A DNA stretch of 64,000 nt from Geosiphon pyriformis (Eukaryota; Glomeromycota; Glomeromycetes; Archaeosporales; Geosiphonaceae): the NCBI GenBank assembly GCA_016748015.1, contig JAAOMT010000602.1, positions 1,440,054-1,504,053 on the forward strand, written 5' to 3'. The position numbers and the translations under genes were made by a program. This document shows positions 55,219 to 64,000 of the stretch, one piece after another; positions within the stretch are counted from its first letter, which is position 1, and each line of letters begins with the position of its first letter. The notes under the pieces are model-generated. The model made no database searches and was not told the DNA's origin. It worked only from the letters and a program-made list of their open reading frames with translations.

Positions 55219-57180
55219 GTGACAACCACACCAGACACAACAACTCTAGAGTATTACCAGTCAATTTACACCCACTGCAAGCAAAGATTCAACATTCCAG
55301 ACAGAATTGAAGTTGTCAAGAAATCAGTATACCAATACATTGAAAACTGCATCAACAATTATTTTTTTGGAAATTACAATATCTCAGAAGTTAGAAGCAA
55401 TCTTTACAATAATTTAGTACACTATTCACAGTTGGGAACTGAAGACCTTAACAGTGAAACACTTGCCACTTACTTTCAAGAACTTAATTTTAACATTATC
55501 AAGTACTGTGAAGAAACATATCCAGTGCAGTCTCAATATTCTATTGATTTTGAATCAGAAACAGAAACAAACAACAAAGGCAAACAAAAATTGAAGCAAT
55601 ACTCAAAAACCATCCCAAATACTCTAATACTACCAAAAACAACTGCCAAACACTTACAAACACTTGAACAAAGAACCAGTTCAAAACTTCCACTTACTAT
55701 CACACCTTTTTTAGCTTCATTTGCACAAGCATAAACATCTAATTCACTCTTAAATCAATTTGCAAGACTAGAAGATTTTACATCACCCAAAAGTCCCACC
55801 AGACAACAAGAACTTCTTTAAACTAGTTTCAATCTCCTTGACTTTTTAGCTGAAAATCGAAGTGAACACTCTGAGACAGCAGCAAACAAAGAAAACAACT
55901 CTGAAATATCTGAAGAAGAATTAATAGACAGTGAAAATAAAGAAAACAAAATAACAGCATATATCACAAAAATCCCTGAATTTAATGGAGAAGACATTGA
56001 GACCAGTCCCCAAGAATGGCTTGACCAAGTTACTAAAGCTGGAGATGCAAATGGATGGAATGCTGCCAGAATGTTAAGAACAATTCTCTACTTTCTCAAA
56101 GGAACAGCAGGCAAATGGTTCGAAAACTTGACCACCCCTTTTAATGATTAGACAGCTTTCAAAACTGCCTTCTTAGAACAATTTACTAATAACAATACCT
56201 CAATCACACTTTGAAATTGTTTTCACAATATCAAACAAGAACCTTCCGAATCTGTCATAACTTATATTAGGAAATTCAACAAACTTCTCAGATGAATTCA
56301 CCAACTTGAAACTAATGATTATTATTCCAATACTCAAATTTTGGATCAATTTATTGCTAGTTTAAAGGATAAACTGATTAAAAAGATTTGCTCACATGCC
56401 CTAGAAGATTTAAACTCTGCCATTCAGCATGCAAAGAGATATGAAATGGCCATAGAAGAAGCCAATTGTACAAAACTCGTAAACTTAGCCATTGGAGAAA
56501 CCAGCTTAGCAGCTGAAAAAAAAATTGACCAACTCACAAAGAAAGTTGAAAACTATTTCACCAACCAACAACAACAGCAACCCCAAAAATATCAACCACC
56601 CCAAAGATGGAATCAAAACAATTTTGTATCATTCTCTAATAACCAGCTTCAGAATTGTCATTACTGTAGAATCCCTGGCCACTGGAAAAGAGATTGCAGA
56701 AAGCTACAACAAAACCAACAAAACAGGAGTAATCAACATTACCTTTCACCACAACAATCTTATTACCAACCACCACTACCACTAGCTTACTATCCATTAA
56801 GACCACAATATCAAACCGACTACTATCAATCTGCTCTACAGCCAATGCAACAACAGTATCGACAACCCATTTAATATTACCAAGTACCTGCTCAAAGATT
56901 GGTTTAACAAAACCAATTTGCACTACAAAACCAATTTGCAACAAACAACAACAGAATCAACTCAAATAACCAATTAGTTCCCTGAAATCCAGTTCAGCCA
57001 AGACTCATCCATTATTATACTCAATCTAGCTATCTTACAATACCTGAAGAACAGGATTTTCACTATACTGCATTTTCGGAAGGTAGAGCTGCAGCACGAC
57101 AACAAAACCCTTTCTATACTCCTACCATAATCTCACCAGCCAGAATTGCTGAAAATGCCAACCTTTCAGATATATTTTCT
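55219..57180 (+). pseudogene. Gag of element C
   Basis: One frame. The N-terminal helical domain (55219-55731), then the retrotransposon Gag core: 'YITKIPEFNGEDIETSPQEW', 'LRTILYFLKGTAGKWFENL', 'FKTAFLEQFTNNN', 'HNIKQEPSESVITYIRKFNKLL'. A complete CCHC knuckle 'CHYCRIPGHWKRDC' (about 56656-56697) and a long Gln/Pro/Tyr-rich tail follow. Stops (near 55732, 55819, 56149, 56212, 56293, 56872) fall where Gln or Trp is expected. The frame has no ATG before about 56045; GTG at 55219 in the context AAAGTG is the most likely start, as in element B. Confidence 0.87.
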
Positions 57181-57590
57181 TTTGAGTTCGAAGCAAATGA
57201 GTCATCATTTCTGCTTAGCAATGCAGCTGCCAATGAACAAAAAGCAATTACTGCTATGTACACTGAAGCAGAAGTTGAAGGAAAGGCAATTCACTTGATC
57301 CTAGACAGTGAATTCACCGGAAGCATCATCACCTACCAGTTAATGCAACAGTTAAAAAGAAATGTCGACCGACCAGCTCAAACAGTAATTATTACTGCTG
57401 ATGGCATAAAAAAGACTCCAGTAAAAGAAATTGACAATTTTCTATTCACTCTTGATAGAATTACCATTCCAGTCAAAGTTCTTGTAATGGACGTGCCCCA
57501 GTATCAAGTCTTTGTTGGGAATGATTGGCTCCAAAAAGCCAATGCAAAATTAGACTGAAAAACCCAAGAATTACAACTCTTCTATTAAGG
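57181..57590 (+). pseudogene. Aspartic protease of element C
   Basis: The active site reads 'IHLILDSEFTGSIIT', with DSE at 57304-57312 in place of DSG. The flap-like 'TVIITADGIKKTPVKEI' and the C-terminal 'YQVFVGNDWLQKANAKLD' complete a retropepsin of about 100 residues. Gly to Glu is one G-to-A step and should abolish processing of the polyprotein. Confidence 0.87.
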
Positions 57591-57799
57591 ACAACATGCC
57601 TGAGTACCCGCTACTTGTAGTATATTCAACAAACAATCAGAAAAAGCCCCTGTCTTCGAATTTGAAGAAGAGGAAGAAAAGCCTGTAATCAAAACATTTA
57701 TGGCACTTGAATTAACATCTAACTGGGCTGAAGAAACTGAACAAACGTATTTTGCAACAAACTTATATTCAGAGGAACCAGAAATCTCTAGATAGAACA

Positions 57800-58470
57800 T
57801 CCCATATTCTAAATCAGAACCAAAGAAACGACACTCTTACATTCTGCTTAAATGCAAGGACTGCCACAAGAAACTCTCCTCAATGAGAGCCTGCATTTTA
57901 CCTGAAGAAGAATATGAAAATCATACTTGTTATTATTACAAGGCTTGCCACAGAGAATGATAGGGCTATCTAATAAAAAGAAGTGAAAAATAGGACAACA
58001 CTCTTTGTTTGATTTGTGGAGATATGCTAACAGAAGAATGCAATTGGATTGATGTAGCAATGAAAGAAAGAGTCTGTGATCAAACCTGCCAATATGCTTT
58101 ATCAATTTCAGAAAAAGTCAAAAGAAAAACACCTTTTGATGCAACATACAACAATGCTCTCAACAAACTTTATCACTACCCCTATGATGCTAAGATGATT
58201 TTTGATCTAGCAATGACATTAGTTAATGGAGCTACCAAAGAAGATATTCATTAAATAAAAGAAGCAGAATACATTGAATACACTATGGAATTAGCTGGAT
58301 TTAATTATGAAGATGAAGTAGAAGTGTACCATCAAATCGCAAGTCACACCTACCCAACTAAAGAAGCTCAAGCTCAATGGCTAGAACAAATGAACATTAA
58401 ATTATGTAAGAAATGCATAATGCCTTGTAATGAACAATAATGTTCTGAATGCTATGCTCTTAGCATTCCC
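57800..58470 (+). pseudogene. Cys-rich domain of element C
   Basis: Cys pattern in order: 'LKCKDCHKKL', 'TCYYYKACH', 'TLCLICGDML', 'VCDQTCQYALSIS', then 'LCKKCIMPCNEQ' followed by a converted stop and 'CSECYALS'. A2 has the same order. Between the last two groups is a region of about 100 residues with 'WLEQMNIKLC', matching 'CLEQLNIWLC' in A2. Likely zinc-binding, role unknown. Confidence 0.72.
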
Positions 58471-58609
58471 TTGTCCAACAAAAGTGATGAATACAAAATT
58501 GAATTTGGAAAACCTGAAGCAACAGAAGAAATTGAAACAACACTCATCTATCTTATCAAAAATCAGCCTGTCTTACAACTCAAATACTTCAACAACAATG
58601 GACAAGGAA

Positions 58610-59070
58610 TAAAACCCGAAAAAGCACATGAAATTAATATTGAATATGACCTAAAATATCCAGACAAGGATACTTTTATTCTCAAACCCAAATCTCTCAC
58701 AAAAATCAACCTCAAAATTGCTCTCGAAATCCCGCCAGGAGCAATGGTTCAAATTGCCTCTTGGTCCTCTCTGGCAAGCAAAAAAATCAATGTCAGAGGA
58801 GGAATAATTGATGCTGGATATACTGGTAACATAACAGTAATACTTCAAAATAAAACTGACAAGCCATTTAAGATTGAACATGCTGAGAAAATTGTCCAAG
58901 CCATTTATTTACTCTTAATCAACATTTCGGGTTTACAATTAGTCAATCAAAGAGAACTATTGGGAAAAAATGAAAAAGAAACCCAAGGTTTTAGTTCAAC
59001 TGGACAATTTACAGTTTCAGTAAACATAGCCCTCAACGAACAAAAAGAATCTCACCAGATTTTATGACTT
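58610..59070 (+). pseudogene. dUTPase-like domain of element C
   Basis: Open from 58471 to 59065 without a stop. Motif 1 'NIEYDLKYPD' (about 58636-58665), motif 2 'IASWSSLASK' (about 58753-58782; Trp where Arg of APRSG is expected, one C-to-T step), motif 3 'GGIIDAGYTGNITV' (about 58798-58839, catalytic Asp and Tyr kept), motif 4 'EKIVQAIYL' (about 58885-58911) and motif 5 'TQGFSSTGQF' (about 58981-59010). Motif spacing fits a single dUTPase subunit. It is part of the Gag-Pol frame, between the Cys-rich domain and RT. In retroviruses the enzyme lowers dUTP during reverse transcription; the same role is likely here. Confidence 0.85.
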
Positions 59071-59449
59071 CCACAACCAATTATTATTTTACCCTTTAGA
59101 GAACATCCTGAAATTTACACTTGTAAAAAGCCAACAACCACACAACAAATTTTTGAGTCCAATGAACAAATCTGCTTGGAACATAATATCTCAGTCCCAA
59201 ACATTTATATTCCAGAAGGAACAAAGAAAATCCAAGTTACTTTTTACAATCCCAACAATTTCCCCATAGTTTTATTAAATAACTTAGAAATTGGAGTTAT
59301 TTACAATAATATCTTTCAACAAGAACTACTCTAAATAGTTCCCAATTTCTCTGAAATTATTGGACATTTACTACCAAAAATCAACCCAAACCCCAGCTTT
59401 GAAAACTACCATGTTGTCATAGAAAAACTATTTTGAATCAACATAGAAC

Positions 59450-60265
59450 AACTTGAACCACAACAACAGAGCCAGCTCAAAAAACTAATTGCAGAATTTG
59501 CCGATATCTTTGCCAAAAACAACAATGACTTAGGAAGAACTGATTTGGTCCAACACCAAATCTATACAGAAGATGCCAAACCAAGGCAACAGCAAGCCTA
59601 CCAAGTTGCTTTAGAAAGCCACCAATTTATCCATGAAAAAGTACAATGGATGCTCAACAATGGGCTTATTCAACTATCAATGAGTCTATGGGCCTTACTT
59701 GTGATCTTAGTTAAAAAAAAAATAGAAAAATATGATTTTGTGTTGATTATCAACAACTCAATAGTGTCACCATTGGAGATGCCTATTCCCTTCTCCGCAT
59801 TAATGATATGTTGGATGCTCTTGGAAAGGCCAAATACTTTTTAACACTAGATCTAGAAAGCAGATACTGACAAGTTGCCATGGACCCCAAAGATTGTCCC
59901 AAAACAGCCTTCACAATCCAAGAAAAAAACTACAAATTCAATGTAATGTCTTTTGGATTATGCAATGCACCAGCAACATTTTAGAGATTAATAGATATTG
60001 TGTACAAAGGACTCCTTTGGAAGTCAGTAGTCATTTATCTTGACAATACTGATGTTTATTCTCCATCGTTTGAATTACACTTAAAACACCTACAAGAAGT
60101 TTTTTAATAATTACAAAAAGCAGGACTGAAACTCAACATTGAAAAATGCTACTTTGAAAAAACAAGCTTGGCCTTTCTCGGTCACATCATTAGTAAAGAT
60201 GGAATCAAACTGGACTTAGAAAAATCAGCGCTGTTAAAAACTTCAAAACTTCTCAAAACACTACA
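59450..60265 (+). pseudogene. Reverse transcriptase of element C
   Basis: Starts with 'LKKLIAEFADIFAKNNNDLGRTD' and 'HQFIHEKVQWMLNNGLIQL'. In the A run at 59712-59721 the frame changes. It continues with 'FCVDYQQLNSVTIGDAY', 'LTLDLESRY', a converted Trp and 'QVAMDPKD', then 'NVMSFGLCNAPATF'. The catalytic box is 'VIYLDNTDVYS' (about 60032-60064), YLDN in place of YLDD. 'LAFLGHIISKDGIKL' follows. A second one-base loss near 60223 changes frame again. Confidence 0.88.
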
Positions 60266-60845
60266 GAACTAAGAGAATTCATAGGGTTAGCCTCCTACTA
60301 TCGGAAGTTTATCAAAAGATTCTCAGAAATCGCAAAATTTTTCAACCAGCTTACCACAAAAAACATCAAATATAAATAGACTGTTGAACACCAAAATGCA
60401 TTTGAAATCCTCAAAGAAAAACTAATGACAGCTTCAATTCTCGTCTATTCAGATTTTAGTAACTGATTCCAGTTAGCAACAGATGTTTCTTATACTGTCT
60501 TTGGTGCCATCCTATCATAGTTAAATGACAATGAAAATAAGCAAGTAATTGCTTATGCTAGCAGAACATTGAAACCAGACAAAAAGAACTATCCTGCAAC
60601 AGAATTAGAAACTGCAGCAGTAATCTGAGCTCTACATCATTTCAACCTTTATCTTAGACCCAAAGAATTCGATATTATTACTGATAATATTGGACTCAAA
60701 TGGTTTCAGAACAAAAACACTCAGCTGAATGCAAAACAAACCCGATGGACAGGATTTTTAGCCAACTACTGATATATTGTACACCACAAACCAGGAAAAC
60801 TCCATACCAATGTTGATTGTTTCTCAAGAATGAGGCAAGATTAGA
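60266..60845 (+). pseudogene. RNase H domain of element C
   Basis: 'LREFIGLASYYRKFIKRFSEIA' marks the RT connection. RNase H landmarks are 'FQLATDVSYTVFGAILS' (first Asp kept), 'VIAYASRTLKPDKKNYPATELET' (Glu kept), 'FDIITDNIGLKWFQ' (Asp kept) and 'HHKPGKLHTNVDCFSRM' (usually N-x-x-AD-x-LSR). Stops at Trp positions, for example after 'YSDFSN' and 'AAVI'. Confidence 0.85.
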
Positions 60846-61016
60846 ATACAAAACCAACACCTATTTGAATTAACAACAAAACAACAAACAATGAACCCCG
60901 AAAACTACAACAATCTTAAACAATATTTGGAGACATTAACAATCCCAACAGATTGGTCCTCAGATAAAAAACATTAGTTACAACAACAAGCCAAACAATA
61001 CTTCTTACACAACAAC

Positions 61017-62225
61017 ATGATTTATTATCGAAACTTCAGAAACCCAGACAATCCACTCAGATTAATACAAGAACATGAAAAAAAAACTATTTTATATAAC
61101 ATGTACTCAGACCCTTCATCAGCACACCTAAGAAAAGACAGTACCATCCAGAGAACACTAGAATATTACTTTTGGCCTCAAATAAGAAAAGACATTCATG
61201 AATACGTTAAGTCTTGTGATAGTTGTCAAAGAAAAAGAGAAACTCGCCTTACAGAACCTTTAAACCCAATCAAAGTTGAACAGCCTTTTGACTAAGTTGG
61301 TATTGATTTAGTCGGACTACTATCTATCACAAACCAAGAAAACCATTATATTGCAGTAGCTGTAGACTATCTCACCAAATGGCCTGAAGCCAGAGCCATT
61401 TAATGAGCAGATGCGAAATCAGTAGCAAACTTCATCTATGAAGACATCATTTGTAGACATAAATGCCCAATAGAACTTTTATCTGATCAAGGAACACATT
61501 TTGTGAACAATTTAATCCAGAAAATTTGTGGATGATTTAATGTCAAGAGACCATTATTTTTGCCCTATCATCCACAAACAAATAGACTTGTAGAATGTTT
61601 CAACAGAACATTGTGTAAATCATTAGCCAAAGTCTCAACTGATTTTGAGCAAGAATAAGATCTCTTTATTCTATCAATGTTACTAGCATATAGAACACTA
61701 AAACAAGATACCACAAAACACACACTATTTAATTTAACCTACGGAAGGACAGCAATATTACCAATTAGTTTCACAATGGAAACATATCCAGTACAACCAA
61801 TTAATAAAGACAACTTTCAGGAAACACTACAATGAAGAGCCTATACTCTGCTTAACACATTGGAAGGAAAATGATGAATAGCAGCCACCCATATTAAACA
61901 CTCCCAAGCTTAACAAAAAGAATGGCATGACAACAAATTGTCTCCAGTTACCAATGAATTTAAAATTGGAAACAAAGTTCTTTTACACAAAACTAAAGCT
62001 GAAAAACAATGGAGTAGAAAATTTGAAAATAAATGGAATGGACTATTTTTTATCCATGAAGTCCTAGGCAACGGATCATACAAGCTAAGACTTGATGACA
62101 AAATCCTAGCAAAAGTTGCACATGGAGATTATTTGAAACACTATAATTCCAGACACAATCCTGAACCATTAATTCCACAAATTGGTACACATTTTCCTTT
62201 AATCAATCCTGAAAATATTCCCTAA
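61017..62225 (+). pseudogene. Integrase of element C
   Basis: The N-terminal zinc region shows 'SAHLRKDSTIQRTLEYYFW' and 'CDSCQRK'. The core has 'VGIDLVGLLSI' (Asp), 'LLSDQGTHFVNN' (Asp) and 'YHPQTNRLVECFNRTLC' (Glu), so the DDE triad is complete. The C-terminal domain 'EFKIGNKVLLHKTKAEKQW' and 'NKWNGLFFIHEVLGNGSYKLRLD' (61965-62096) is intact. About seven stops, all at Trp or Gln positions. Confidence 0.88.
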
Positions 62226-62398
62226 AATTTAGAACCAATAGTTGTTATTGAACAATCTCCCAACTTGAACACTTAACTTAAATTTATTATTATAATTATT
62301 TCCTTATAATTTAGAAACAATCTCACAAAAACAAAGCAAAAATAACATAAAAACCCATACACCAAAAATAATTTTCTTTTATTTTCAAATTTCTTATA

Positions 62399-63118
62399 AT
62401 GACTATTCCTCAAAACATTCAACAATTATTCCAAAAACTAATGTTAGCTTTAAAAACAATACCCGAATTATCTATTACTGTTACTGGAAGCCACATTAAT
62501 TATACTCAAACAGAAGTAGTTACAAATTTAGCCCCAAATTCACAAAAATATCACTCATATAAGAAGAACACAAGAAGTTATTCTGGAATTCACCTGCCAG
62601 AACTTTTAAAGCTTGCTTTAAGAGAAAACTTAATGCTCATTCCTATTAGTATTCCACCAAATGCTACTATTCAACAAAAACTTCAACTGTGTCTTAATAA
62701 AGAAAACTACGATTATACTCCAATATATAGATATTTCTACATTGGAAAAACACTTCATAAATGAAAACAGGAGCTTACAGCAGCAAATCTCACAAAAGAA
62801 GCTATTCGGAAACAACTCCATAATGAATTCAAGACAACAGCTGGACCTACAAACAGTCATTATAAACTAAGAGCTGCTCTTAGACTTTATGACCTATTCC
62901 ACATCTGTGAAAACGTCCTACAAAACCCAATTTTACAGTCTTTGAAGATTTAATACATTGGAAAGCTTACAGAACTGAAATTTCAACAATTTTCAGACCA
63001 AATTTCTTCAATAATTTTGGATTATTATCTGAAAATTACAGACAGTACTTGGACTTCAATGGAGCTTAGTTTTAAGAAGGAGGTTATGTTACCAGACAAA
63101 ATTAGAAATATTGTTTAG
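62399..63118 (+). pseudogene. ORF3 of element C (conserved accessory ORF)
   Basis: ATG at 62399, two internal stops (TGA 62762, at a likely Trp; TAA near 62950, at a likely Gln), final TAG at 63116-63118, inside the 3' LTR. It starts 'MTIPQNIQQLFQKLML', comparable to 'MEIPDHIHTLAQQLFQAL' of A2. The second half ('LRLYDLFHI', 'LQSLKI', 'IGKLTELKFQQFSDQI') follows the same order of blocks as A1 and A2 but is clearly diverged. About 240 codons, no signal peptide or membrane segment. It lies 175 bp after the pol stop, so it has its own start or came from a spliced RNA. Function unknown. Confidence 0.72.
63074..63083 (+). other. Polypurine tract of element C
   Basis: AAGAAGGAGG three bases before the 3' LTR (TGTTACCAG). 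It lies within the ORF3 frame. Confidence 0.75.
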
Positions 63119-64000
63119 CATGAAATTACCCTTATAAATCTTATTATTAATTAGCATATATTATCATTTCAAATTATCACTTATTACATTAGCAAAATGT
63201 CCGAAATTATCATTTAATTAATAACCCAATTTGTACATAACACAAATGTAATCTAAGTGTGATGATCAATCATGTAATACCCTGAAATATGTAACATTCA
63301 AAAGTTTGCCAAAATTTGTAGAAATTTGCCGAAATAATTGATAGTTCACCAAAATATCTAATAGTTCGTAGAAATAACTTGTAGTTCACCAAAATGTATC
63401 TTTAGTTCAGCAAAATTGTAGAAAAGAGCAAAGTTCAAGTTCATAGAATAGTGTTATAATAAGTTGTATAAAAGAAGAGCTTCTCTCTTTGAGAAAATGT
63501 ATCTTACTTTAGATTTATTACTTAGAACTATTTCTACACACACAAAAAAAAATAAATATTAAATAATTCAAAAAACCAAATTCTTTAATTATTGCACTTA
63601 GAAATCCCCAAAACCCAACTAATGTTTTGAAATTGATTAGCTACCAATTTCAGTAAAACTGTTAGTAACTCCCTTGACAGAATTCTATTTCTTTTATATT
63701 TCTTTTATTTTCTTTCTTTTATTTTTTTATTATAATCATTAGGGTAGCCTACAGACAAGATTCCTGTAGAAGAGTTGACTTTTACAGCAAAGTAACTACA
63801 CATTTTTAGTGAGCTTCCAAACGAGCAATTTCTGGAAAAGAGTTAACATTTACTACAACATAACTACACGAAGCAACTGGCACGGAATTGGTCATTCCAC
63901 TTATAAGTCCAGCAGTTCAAATTATAAAAGATAATTTGAAGATAAAAATTCAGTTATCAGAAATTCAAACACTTCCCATAATCATAAATTAACAGTATTA
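63087..64000 (+). repeat. 3' LTR of element C (cut by the window end)
   Basis: Starts TGTTACCAGACAAAATTAGA; TATA box TATAAAAG at 63467-63474; U3 repeats at about 63300-63420. 914 bp are inside the window, and by comparison with the 5' LTR only a few dozen bases are missing. It lacks the 24-bp stretch near 54795 and has an 11-bp duplication in the T-rich tract (about 63700). Confidence 0.93.

Larger units (their letters stand above)
54200..64000 (+). mobile_element. Ty3/Gypsy element C, dUTPase-bearing, nearly complete
   Basis: Both LTRs, primer-binding site, Gag, protease, Cys-rich domain, dUTPase, RT, RNase H, integrase, ORF3 and polypurine tract are present. Gag to RT is one frame from 55219 to about 59712. 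Two single-base indels follow in pol (about 59712-59721 and about 60223), and there are about 40 converted stops. It is inserted in gag of element B. The 3' LTR runs off the window. Confidence 0.92.

Overview
The window looks like a transposon-filled stretch of a very AT-rich eukaryotic nuclear genome, most probably an arbuscular mycorrhizal fungus (Glomeromycotina, Rhizophagus- or Gigaspora-like). The signs are one spliced gene of the large TKL-like kinase family typical of these fungi, LINE and Ty3/Gypsy proteins that I recall from them, and extreme AT content. This assignment rests on memory of family patterns, not on a search. I see no bacterial operon, CRISPR array, tRNA or rRNA.

Layout. 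1-3.96 kb: AT desert with a faded LTR. 3.96-8.29 kb: decayed LINE, cut off by an inverted LTR fragment (8.29-8.73). 8.77-12.5 kb: deleted dUTPase-bearing Gypsy element (A1) with its 3' LTR. 12.8-14.6 kb: minus-strand LINE 3' end with a solo LTR inserted in it (ACAA target duplication). 15.5-22.5 kb: nearly full-length LINE with ORF1 and ORF2 (endonuclease, reverse transcriptase, RNase H, zinc finger). 22.6-27.4 kb: two head-to-tail ORF1-only LINE-like elements sharing the autonomous LINE's 3' end. 28.2-29.9 kb: assembly gap and protein kinase gene, the only host gene seen. 31.4-34.4 kb: 5'-truncated LINE. 34.4-37.5 kb: AT desert containing an ultra-decayed LINE piece. 38.4-43.3 kb: decayed minus-strand Gypsy element (G2) with an LTR inside. 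43.3-52.8 kb: minus-strand dUTPase-bearing Gypsy element (A2), with a solo LTR in its last ORF and a 20-N gap. 52.8-54.2 kb: LTR and 5' gag of element B. 54.2-64 kb: element C, a nearly complete dUTPase-bearing Gypsy element whose 3' LTR runs off the window.

How the parts relate. The three Gypsy elements A1, A2 and C share an unusual plan: Gag, protease, Cys-rich domain, dUTPase-like domain, reverse transcriptase/RNase H, integrase, then an extra ORF of about 210-240 codons (ORF3) before the polypurine tract; A1 has lost gag, protease and the RNase H-to-integrase stretch. In the best copies gag to RT is one continuous frame. Removing the solo LTR and one target-site copy from A2 restores an ORF3 of almost the same length as that of A1.

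Decay has one dominant style. Premature stops are almost all one C-to-T (or G-to-A) step from Trp, Gln or Arg codons, often with few or no indels. Catalytic Asp codons are turned into Asn, and the differences between the two LTRs of element C that I compared are all transitions. The AT deserts look like the end point of the same process. I cannot tell from sequence alone whether this is RIP-like or slower 5-methylcytosine deamination.
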